A stretch of 64,000 bases of DNA, from NCBI GenBank assembly GCA_003559855.1, contig PWJZ01000131.1, positions 1-64,000 of the forward strand, in the 5' to 3' direction. This stretch comes from Bacteroidales bacterium. GTDB lineage: Bacteria > Bacteroidota > Bacteroidia > Bacteroidales > UBA7960. The notes below the pieces were generated by a model, which worked only from the letters and a program-made list of their open reading frames with translations, did no database searches and had not been told where the DNA came from. This document shows, in pieces, positions 8,710 to 16,997 of this stretch. Position 1 is the stretch's first letter. Each line of letters starts with the position of its first letter. Both the position numbers and the translations under genes were made by a program.

Positions 8710-9501
8710 ATGATAAACAATTCATCCTTTGAAAGATGGAGTCGTCTTGAAGCAAAAAGCTTAGACAACCAATTCATTAACGCCATCATTAATGGCCTAA
8801 ACTGTTCTTCTTTTGAAGCAAAAGCGGTTTTGGATACTGTTCACAAGGTTTATGGTGACTTCTTTGATTGTTCTTTAGATTTAGCTCCTGGAAAGGCAAA
8901 ATTTATTGTAATCTCAGCTGAAGAATACCCGTCAGTTAAAATATCAGAGGCGAGTATGGTTAGTGTTACCTTAACCATTAATGACGACAAGGAAGACTTA
9001 GCCATAAAGGAAGCTGAAGGTGTGGTTGCCCTTAGACGGCATAGACTCAATCGTATCTGTCATGAAGCCTTCATGCAGGGTGGTTTGCTTACCGTAGAGG
9101 ATATTGCTAATCGCATATTCTGTTGTGGGGAGCGTACCATTGTTCGGGATCTTAAGTATTTGAGAGAAAAAAACATGTTCGTACCGCTTCGTTCAACCAT
9201 TAAAGATATGGGGCGAACCCTTTCTCATCGATCACTTATCATTAAGGAATGGGTTAAAGGAATTGAGTACACTGATATTGCTCGTAAAATCAATCACAGT
9301 ATCAAGGCAATTAGCAACTATGTACACAAATTCAAGCAAGTAGTAGCACTCATGGAAAATGGGTATGATGTCCATACTATTGCTTTTCTAACCAAAATAT
9401 CTAAACAGCTGGCAGAAGAGTATATTGACATAAAAGCCCACTCAGTCATTGTTCCATCACGCAAAGATGAACTTGAGGACTTGTTAAAAAAAAAATGTTA
9501 A
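8710..9501 (+). CDS. DUF1670-like double-HTH protein (copy 1)
   Basis: 263 aa; RRHRLNRICHEAFMQGGLLTVEDIANRIFCCGERTIVRDLKYLREKNMFVPLRSTIKDMGRTLSHRSLIIKEWVKGIEYTDIARKINHSIKAISNYVHKF resembles the DUF1670 pattern. Confidence 0.75.
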   Translation: MINNSSFERWSRLEAKSLDNQFINAIINGLNCSSFEAKAVLDTVHKVYGDFFDCSLDLAPGKAKFIVISAEEYPSVKISEASMVSVTLTINDDKEDLAIKEAEGVVALRRHRLNRICHEAFMQGGLLTVEDIANRIFCCGERTIVRDLKYLREKNMFVPLRSTIKDMGRTLSHRSLIIKEWVKGIEYTDIARKINHSIKAISNYVHKFKQVVALMENGYDVHTIAFLTKISKQLAEEYIDIKAHSVIVPSRKDELEDLLKKKC

Positions 9502-9520
9502 ACCTGTAGAAAAACACAAT

Positions 9521-10288
9521 ATGTTACCAGTTCCTTCTTCAATTAAGCGCTACAAATCTGCTCATAAAAGATTTCTTAAGCCCTCTATAGAGAACTTTTT
9601 CAAAGTGGAGTTCCCGAAGTTTTTTGGCCCAAACACCCGAAGTCTTATCGCAGATGAGTTAATCAAGATTTTTGATGCAAATAACAGGGATATTAATACT
9701 ATAAAGCCAGGACAGGTACTATGGAATGCTGTTCACAAGCATACCAGGGCGGATGCTAAAAACATGAAGCTAATGCCGGTGGTCCTAACCTTAGTTAATA
9801 ATAATGATATTTCCAACCTTAAGAATGGAATGAAAATTTCTGAGCACAAACAAAACGTCGTAGCTAGAATACTTAGAGAAGCATATGAACAAGATGCATT
9901 GCTTTCAATGAGGGATGTAAGCTTGTTGCTTGCTATAGGCGATTCAAGTGCAACTAAAACCAGAAAAAGTTATGAGAAAAGACACCGTGTAGATCTTCCG
10001 CATCCGGGTAACCTTCAGGATATGGGTTCTTGTATTACACATAAGTACCAAATTATTTTCAAGTATGTGGTTGAAAAAAAAGACCCTTTGATAATTGCTA
10101 AGGAAACAAACCATACCATCAAAGCAGTGGATAACTACCTTAGAAATTTTAACAGGGTTAAAACCTTATACCTTGATGGAAAGGATGAAAAATATATTCA
10201 CATAGTAACCAATTTTTCAATAAGCCTTGTAAAACAATATATTAGCATTATAAACCAATGTTTTAAAAAACAAAATGTTGCGGTATGA
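9521..10288 (+). CDS. DUF1670-like double-HTH protein (copy 2, paralogous to upstream ORF)
   Basis: 255 aa; GQVLWNAVHKHTRAD, ILREAYEQDALLSMRDVSLLLA, LQDMGSCITHKYQIIFKYV, IAKETNHTIKAVDNYLRNFNRV aligns by eye with copy 1. Confidence 0.75.
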   Translation: MLPVPSSIKRYKSAHKRFLKPSIENFFKVEFPKFFGPNTRSLIADELIKIFDANNRDINTIKPGQVLWNAVHKHTRADAKNMKLMPVVLTLVNNNDISNLKNGMKISEHKQNVVARILREAYEQDALLSMRDVSLLLAIGDSSATKTRKSYEKRHRVDLPHPGNLQDMGSCITHKYQIIFKYVVEKKDPLIIAKETNHTIKAVDNYLRNFNRVKTLYLDGKDEKYIHIVTNFSISLVKQYISIINQCFKKQNVAV

Positions 10289-10328
10289 TCAGTATATTTA
10301 TTTTTTTTAATAAAATGCATTTTTACTT

Positions 10329-10393
10329 GTTTAGTCATATGGCTCCTCGGAAGTTTCCAACTTCTCCGTATATCCATCTTGGGATATCTAAAC
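10329..10393. other. structured intergenic segment (closing stem plus two hairpins)
   Basis: GTTTAG (10329-10334)/CTAAAC (10388-10393) enclose CGGAAGTT-TCC-AACTTctCCG and ATATCC-atcttg-GGATAT. Confidence 0.5.
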
Positions 10394-10532
10394 GCCTATA
10401 CCTGAAAAAATATAATCGTTATTTGTGGTTATGAGATTTGTACAAGCTCTGCTAAAAAAATCCTTACTTAAATGCATAAATTCATAATTTTGCAGGTAAG
10501 AATTATTACAAAAACTTACATCAAATTCTAAA

Positions 10533-11144
10533 ATGACAAATTTACTTACCATAACCCAGGCAAGTCAATGGGCCTCAGAACATCTCAAAAGAAACATAAA
10601 ACCTTCAAACATATCATATCTTATACAATACGGGCGAATTAAAAAAATTTCTCATAACGTTGTAACATTTGTTAATAAAAAGGCATTGATACACTATTAC
10701 AAAGAATCCTATACAGGTCAACGTGAGATTAACTGGAAGAAAAATCTGGGCGATGATTTAAATTGGCATCTATCCTTTGACTATCTCCGAGAGGCTGACA
10801 CAACAAAACACGTTCACCGTCTGCATCCTTACAAAGGCAAATTTATAGACAAATGGTATTTGCATCCTGTCAGACAGGAGATTGATTTTATGTTTGATCA
10901 GGTCAGGCAAATTAAAGATATTCGAGCAAAAAAAATTGCCAGTATTATTTTAAGTCGTACAATTCGTTCTTGCAGATCAACTACTCATGCTGATTTAGCT
11001 ACACTTAAAGAACCTGTGACTTCAATATACTACTGTAAAAAACACGGAAAGATATGCAAACCACTTTTCTCTATATTAAGCTGGTGGGGAAGGTATTGTC
11101 AGCAAATAATAATTTATTTTTTAAAAATTGAAATTAGATATTAA
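10533..11144 (+). pseudogene. DNA methyltransferase remnant (N-terminal and middle segments joined; SAM-binding core and C-terminus missing)
   Basis: 203 aa; DTTKHVHRLHPYKGKFI joined directly to DKWYLHPVRQEIDFMF...SRTIRSCRSTTHADLATLKEPVTSIYYCKKHGKICKPLFSI; no DPF/GxGT motif. Confidence 0.75.
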
Positions 11145-11148
11145 TGAT

Positions 11149-12060
11149 ATGAAAAATCATGCGAAGTTATTATATAGCTTTTTAGAAAAGCACAAAAAAA
11201 TGGATTTAATGTTGATCCTGTCAAGGTTTTACGATCAAATACTTTTTCAATTAATAATTCCAATGTTTTAATTAGAGTAGCTTCATATCTAGGAAGAAGA
11301 TATTTTTTTTGGATTAAATTACATTAATGCAGAGGAAATTTACAATTTAGATAATTCACTCATTGCATTTATATGCGGAGATATTAATAAAGCAATTTTT
11401 TTACCTTCTGATGTAATAATAAGCCATTTATCACAAATTAGTCACGATAGAAATGGAGAATACAAAATAAATTTCACAAGAGACCTTGAACTAGTATTGA
11501 GAGGAAGATGGAATCGTTTAAATTGCGAACAGTATATTAACAATTGGGATTTAATTTTGAAGCCAACAAAAATTAACGATCAATCATTTAGTGCTGAAGA
11601 AAGTATTCATAGTTTAATTCAAGGTAGAATAATCCAAATAGGAAATATAAGAGGATATGGTACTTATTGTCCAGATAAAAGTAAGACTTTTAATAAGGAG
11701 AAAATAGGAGAGTTGACAACTATAGATAAATGCCCAAATTTACAATATAGTGATTATAATTCACTACGTAATATCGACGTAATATGGTTTAGAAAAGCAA
11801 ATAAAGCTTTATATCCTGAGTATGCATTTGAAGTAGAAATAACAACTGGAGTTTGGTCAGGTTTTGGTAGATTGGCAACTTTAAAGGAATATTCAACAAA
11901 ACTATATGTTATAACCAATGAAAATAAACGTTTCTATCAAGTATTAAATAGTTTTCCAGATATACAAGACCGTTATACAAACGTTATTCCAGAAGATATT
12001 GGTTTATTGTATTCAGCAGAAAATAATTTGATAAAATTAAGAAAAAACATTAATCTTTAA
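11149..12060 (+). pseudogene. restriction endonuclease-like gene (PD-(D/E)XK-like C-terminus) with two homopolymer frameshifts
   Basis: Frame 1 to A7 (11194-11200), frame 0 to T8 (11303-11310), then frame 1 through ORF 11497-12060; IDVIWFRKANKALYPEYAFEVEITTGVWSGFGRLATLKEY. Confidence 0.65.
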
Positions 12061-12066
12061 TTTATA

Positions 12067-12411
12067 ATGGAACAAGTACAAAAAAAAGAAATTTTATTTT
12101 ATGTATCTCTTGAATGGCTTCAATATGAAGCAAAAAAGATAATAAAAAGAGAGCTAAATAATGATGACGTTTATTCCGCGAAAAAAATTATTGAAAACGG
12201 GTTGTGTGAAAGCATGGACATAGTTTTTAAGTCTGCGATTATGGAGGCTTTGAGAATTAATGATCCCGGGAAATAAAAAGTAAATAAAAGGGAGTTTTGG
12301 AATTTTTTAGGCGGAGATGGAGCGTATAATAACCTGCCCGACTGTTTTGAAATTGCCGGTATAGAATTAAGACCTGAAATAGACGAATGTTTCTTAAAAT
12401 TCAGAAATTAA
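12067..12411 (+). pseudogene. small hypothetical ORF with in-frame TAA at 12274-12276; similarity of coding texture continues to 12411
   Basis: MEQVQKKEILFYVSLEWLQYEAKKII...IMEALRINDPGK*KVNKREFWNFLGGDGAYNNLPDCFEIAGIELRPEIDECFLKFRN* in the same frame. Confidence 0.5.
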
Positions 12412-12469
12412 ACACGGTTTATAATATGATGCATATAAAACAGTAAAATTTGAAAGCTATTCAAGAGAT

Positions 12470-12521
12470 GTAGCCCGCATTAGCTTTTGCATAGGCAGAA
12501 AGCAAAGCAGACTTCGGCTAC
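12470..12521. repeat. REP-like imperfect palindrome
   Basis: GTAGCC (12470-12475)/GGCTAC (12516-12521), inner GCTTTTGC/GCAAAGC. Confidence 0.5.
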
Positions 12522-12763
12522 CTGTCTTATTTAATTTAAATAAAGATAACTTGTATCCTTTTATTTTTATTTACAAATCATTATTATTTTATTTGAATAA
12601 TATGAAATTTTTTTAAACCACTAATCAAATTTTTTTTACTTTTATCATCCATTAACGGCTTTTGGTTTTTTTTATTATCGTACAGAAATTACACTAAATA
12701 TCAAGATTATCGTTTTCAAGTCGAATTAATAGAAGTATAATTAAATCATTACAAAATTACAGT

Positions 12764-13873
12764 ATGAATAGGATTGAAAAAGCGTTGATGCACGGATTGT
12801 TTGTTCATTTGCATCACAACATTGACAAGGCTATAGATTTTGAGGGATTCAGGGAGTTAAACCGTCGGGTGGATAAGGTTTGGCCCGGTGCGTTAGTAGT
12901 GGGTCCTGATGCTAATGATGACGCGGCGGTTTTTAGTCTTCCCGGCATGGAGGGTTTCATTGTCGGCAAGATGGAGAGTCACTGTTCGCCTGCTGTTCCC
13001 GGGCCTTATGATGCTGCTGCCACCGGTGCCGGTGGGGCGATGCGTGATGTGGTTGCTATGGGAGGGCGTCCTGTTTTTCTTCTCGATTTTATCGGCACAA
13101 GACCACTTGACCAGGAGGTGATCGTAGGGCCTTGCGGCTTCTCAGGACGCTGCGATTGCGGCAATTGCAAGGTAATGACCAGCCAGGAAAGGCTTAACAT
13201 TATGATCAAGGGTATCAAGGATATGTGTGCTGAGATGAACGTTTTTGTTGTAGGAGGCGGGTTTTCCACCTCCTTTTCAGATATTGTCCCTGCAGTAGTT
13301 GTTGCTGTGATAGGTAAGCTGACAACAGAAAAACCTCTTACCAAGCCTGCCAAAAATGCCGGAGACAAATTGATCCTTATCGGTGTAACAGGCAACGACG
13401 GCAACGATACACTTTACAGGGCTGGCCTGGCAGATGTGATGCGACCTGCCGTCGCCTTGTTCAAAGAGGAAAAGGTGGCCATGGAAGCCGCACTGGCAGC
13501 TTTCAGCACAGGTAAGGTGAATGCCTGTTCCGACCTTGGCGCTGCCGGTTTAGGCGCAGCAGTATGCGAGTCGGCACGCTACGGTTCGCTGGGAGCAAAA
13601 ATAGAACTCTCAAAAGCACCGGTATCAGTGAAAAATATTACCCCGCAAGAAATACTTATTTGCGAAACCCAGGCACGCTATCTTATCCAGGTCGCACCAG
13701 ATTCCGTTGATCAAGTCATTAAAACCATCCGTTCTAAAACCGATAATGTTGCCGTAATAGGTGAGATAACCGACGATAATAAGGAAGTTTTTGAATATGA
13801 AGGTGAGATTATAGCAGTTATTCCGAACAAACCTTCGAAAGATACCATGGAGGCTTTAAAAAACGGCAAATGA
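12764..13873 (+). CDS. AIR synthase-related (PurM/PurL-like) protein
   Basis: 369 aa; VGPDANDDAAVF, AAATGAGGAMRDVVAMGGRPV, VGGGFSTSFSDIVPAVVVAVIG, SDLGAAGLGAAVCESA; Cys cluster CGFSGRCDCGNC. Confidence 0.8.
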   Translation: MNRIEKALMHGLFVHLHHNIDKAIDFEGFRELNRRVDKVWPGALVVGPDANDDAAVFSLPGMEGFIVGKMESHCSPAVPGPYDAAATGAGGAMRDVVAMGGRPVFLLDFIGTRPLDQEVIVGPCGFSGRCDCGNCKVMTSQERLNIMIKGIKDMCAEMNVFVVGGGFSTSFSDIVPAVVVAVIGKLTTEKPLTKPAKNAGDKLILIGVTGNDGNDTLYRAGLADVMRPAVALFKEEKVAMEAALAAFSTGKVNACSDLGAAGLGAAVCESARYGSLGAKIELSKAPVSVKNITPQEILICETQARYLIQVAPDSVDQVIKTIRSKTDNVAVIGEITDDNKEVFEYEGEIIAVIPNKPSKDTMEALKNGK

Positions 13874-14050
13874 CCGCTAATACTATAATGGAAAAGAAAA
13901 CTAAAAACATTACCGTTCAGTTTCAGGATCAAAAAAGCCGTAACCTGTCACTCATAACTTCTTACATTTCAATAACGATTTGATCTTATAAATTGACTGT
14001 CGTAAAACGACCTGAATAATTCACTAATTTTACCTTTTAATACATTACAA

Positions 14051-15355
14051 GTGTTTTTGGCAGACAGCATGAAAATTGCTTTTTATACATTGGGTTGTAA
14101 ACTGAACTTTTCCGAAACTTCTGCTATAGCAAGAGATTTCGCTATGAGTGATCATTATGACATAATGAAAGTTCCGGATAAAGCCGATATTTATGTGATT
14201 AATTCATGTTCGGTTACTCATAATGCTGAGAGGAAGTGCCGTGAGTTGATACGCAGGTTGCGCAGGCAAAACCCTGTGGCTTTGGTTGCAGTGATCGGTT
14301 GTTATTCTCAAATAAAACCCCGCGAACTCGGCTCAGCCGTCAAGGTTGACATGGTATTGGGAAGCCAGGAGAAATTCCGGCTTTTTGATATTGTTGAACA
14401 ATACAGGAATAATGGAATATTACAGAATTGTGAAAAACGGCCGGAATTCAGTGAATTTTTTCCTGCCTGGTCGGGCGATGATCGTACACGCAAATTTTTG
14501 AAAATTCAGGATGGATGCGATTATGGTTGTTCATATTGTATTGTGCCATTGGCAAGGGGCGGAAGCCGGAGCGATACTACAGCAGCTACCATTGACAGTG
14601 TCAAGAAACTTGCAGCAGGGCAAGTAAAGGAACTGGTGCTTACAGGGGTTAATATCGGTGATTTTGGAAAACAGCACAACGAAACATTCCTGGGATTGCT
14701 TAATGAAATTGACAAGGTTAAAGGTATTGAACGTATCAGGTTATCATCTGTTGAACCCGATCTGCTTTATGATGATATAATCAAACTGGTGGCAGATTCA
14801 GTTAAAATAATGCCTCACTTTCACATTCCTTTACAGTCAGGATCGGACAAGGTACTGAAAGAGATGGGAAGGAAATATGATACCAGGCTTTTTGCACGTA
14901 ACGTTGAACATATCAATAGCCTTATGCCTCTGGCATGTATTGCTGTAGATGTGATTGCCGGCTTTCCGACCGAAACCGGCAAGGATTTCAAAGAAACGGT
15001 CAGCTTCATCGAAAACCTGCCAATATCTTATATGCATGTATTTACTTTCAGTAAAAGAGAAAATACTCCGGCAGCCGGCCTGGAAAAACGGTTTCATTCT
15101 TCAGAAAAAAGCTACAGAAGCAACAGTCTGAAAGAGTTGTCAAAGAAAAAGCTAAATACTTTTTATCGTTTGAACAAGGGCAGGGGAGCAAATGTTTTAT
15201 TTGAAAGTAATACATTTGATGGTTTCATTTCAGGTTTTACATCTAATTACGTGAGGGTTAAAACACCTTACAGCCCTGATTTGCAAAACAATATATGCAA
15301 AGTATTGTTAACTGATTTTAGTGCTGACATGCAGTTTGATTGTAAAATTCTATAA
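14051..15355 (+). CDS. mtaB: tRNA (N6-threonylcarbamoyladenosine(37)-C2)-methylthiotransferase
   Basis: 434 aa; YTLGCKLNFSETSAI, NSCSVTHNAERKCRELIRR, IQDGCDYGCSYCIVPLARG, LTGVNIGDFG. Confidence 0.93.
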   Translation: MFLADSMKIAFYTLGCKLNFSETSAIARDFAMSDHYDIMKVPDKADIYVINSCSVTHNAERKCRELIRRLRRQNPVALVAVIGCYSQIKPRELGSAVKVDMVLGSQEKFRLFDIVEQYRNNGILQNCEKRPEFSEFFPAWSGDDRTRKFLKIQDGCDYGCSYCIVPLARGGSRSDTTAATIDSVKKLAAGQVKELVLTGVNIGDFGKQHNETFLGLLNEIDKVKGIERIRLSSVEPDLLYDDIIKLVADSVKIMPHFHIPLQSGSDKVLKEMGRKYDTRLFARNVEHINSLMPLACIAVDVIAGFPTETGKDFKETVSFIENLPISYMHVFTFSKRENTPAAGLEKRFHSSEKSYRSNSLKELSKKKLNTFYRLNKGRGANVLFESNTFDGFISGFTSNYVRVKTPYSPDLQNNICKVLLTDFSADMQFDCKIL

Positions 15356-15366
15356 AAAAATAATTT

Positions 15367-16182
15367 ATGTATTTGAACAGTAGTGATTTAAAAAACCTTT
15401 GCGGCGATGTTATTCATCTTTCAAGAGAAACAGGTAATTGGATTTTGCATGAAATGCGAAAGCTTGCGGATGAGGATATTGAGTCGAAGGGATTGCATAA
15501 TTTAGTCACGTATGTAGATAAAGGCTCTGAAGAGCTTATAACACGGCAGCTTGAGCAGTTATTGCCTGAAGCAGGATTATTGGCTGAAGAAAATACAATA
15601 AGCCGGCAAGGTAATGAATACACATGGATTGTTGACCCGCTTGACGGCACTACCAATTTCATACATGGAATTCCATGTTTCAGCATAAGTATAGCGCTCA
15701 TGTTAAAAGATAAGCCGGTACTTGGCGTGGTTTACGAGATAAACCGCGATGAAGCTTTTTACGGATGGCAAGGTGGTAAATCATTTTTAAATGACAAGGA
15801 AATAAAAGTATCTGATTCTTCATCGCTTGACGACTCGCTTTTTGCAACCGGTTTTCCTTTTCATGATTATTCGCGTCTGGATGATTATTTTGCTTTGTTT
15901 GAGTATTGTTTAAGAAATACCCGTGGTGTACGGCGGCTGGGTTCGGCGGCTGTTGACCTGGCATATGTTGCCTGTGGGCGGTTTGACGGCTTTTTTGAAT
16001 ACGGCTTAAATCCATGGGACGTTGCTGCAGGCGCTCTTTTGGTGAAACAGGCCGGCGGAAAGGTAAATGACTTTTCCGGTGGTAATAATTACATTTTCGG
16101 CAAAGAGATAGTTGCTACTAACAACATTATAAATAATGAATTTATGAAAATTGTGAAAAACAGCATAGGCAAAAACGCATGA
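15367..16182 (+). CDS. inositol monophosphatase family protein
   Basis: 271 aa; LAEENT, WIVDPLDGTTNFIHGIPCFSISIAL, NPWDVAAGALLVKQAGG. Confidence 0.94.
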   Translation: MYLNSSDLKNLCGDVIHLSRETGNWILHEMRKLADEDIESKGLHNLVTYVDKGSEELITRQLEQLLPEAGLLAEENTISRQGNEYTWIVDPLDGTTNFIHGIPCFSISIALMLKDKPVLGVVYEINRDEAFYGWQGGKSFLNDKEIKVSDSSSLDDSLFATGFPFHDYSRLDDYFALFEYCLRNTRGVRRLGSAAVDLAYVACGRFDGFFEYGLNPWDVAAGALLVKQAGGKVNDFSGGNNYIFGKEIVATNNIINNEFMKIVKNSIGKNA

Positions 16183-16302
16183 CACATACTGAATTAGGCG
16201 GTGCTTACGCGACAGGCAATTCAACAATTGACAAATTGACAAAGCACTTATCAGCTAAATGATTATTTTTGACAAAAATTTCAAACTAATAAAACAAAAA
16301 AC

Positions 16303-16812
16303 ATGAATCCTAGAGTCAGTATCATAATGGGAAGCACATCCGACTGGAAAGTGATGGAGCAGGCAGCAAAATTATTGGATGAGATAGAAATTCCATTTGA
16401 GATTAATGCCTTATCGGCACACAGGACTCCCGAAAGGGTTATGGAATTTACTGAAAATGCTCATAACAGGGGGGTTCAGGTTATCATTGCCGGTGCAGGA
16501 GCTGCCGCCCACCTGCCGGGCGTGATTGCCGCCGGAACGCACCTGCCGGTAATCGGAGTACCGGTGAAATCCTCAAATTCATTGGACGGGTGGGACTCCA
16601 TATTGTCAATATTGCAGATGCCAGCCGGAATACCTGTAGCTACCGTTGCCCTTGATAATGCGCGTAATGCTGCTATCCTTGCAATGCAAATACTATCAAT
16701 CGGAGATGAAAATATCAGGCATAAATTACTACAGTTTAAAAAAGAGCTTAAAAAGAAAGTTGTCCAGGCAAACGATGATCTGAAAGAAGTTAAATTCAGA
16801 TTTAGAGTGTAA
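16303..16812 (+). CDS. purE: 5-(carboxyamino)imidazole ribonucleotide mutase
   Basis: 169 aa; IIMGSTSDWKVMEQAAKLLDEIEIPFEINALSAHRTPERV, IAGAGAAAHLPGVIAAGTHLPVIGVPV. Confidence 0.96.
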   Translation: MNPRVSIIMGSTSDWKVMEQAAKLLDEIEIPFEINALSAHRTPERVMEFTENAHNRGVQVIIAGAGAAAHLPGVIAAGTHLPVIGVPVKSSNSLDGWDSILSILQMPAGIPVATVALDNARNAAILAMQILSIGDENIRHKLLQFKKELKKKVVQANDDLKEVKFRFRV

Positions 16813-16842
16813 CTCTGATAAACCCGGCACTTATTTTAATTC

Positions 16843-16872
16843 TTTGAAATTTATTAAAAGTTTGTAGCTTTG
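16843..16872 (+). promoter_or_regulatory. candidate Bacteroidota promoter for arcC
   Basis: TTTG (16843-16846) - 18 nt - TAGCTTTG (16865-16872), matching the TTTG/TAnnTTTG -33/-7 pattern. Confidence 0.5.
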
Positions 16873-16997
16873 TACTTCTTGATTTGACCAACAATTACTT
16901 TATTATTATTTAAAAGCGGATATTTATCATTTTTTCCGGGGAAATGTTTTTTTGAGAAAAATATGTTTTAATTAAATATCCTTTTAATTTAATTGAT

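Noticed and set aside
10329-10393. Possible integron attC site or tRNA
   Set aside because: GTTTAG/CTAAAC does not fit the RYYYAAC/GTTRRRY core, no integron integrase is nearby, and there is no T-loop GGTTCRANTCC for a tRNA.
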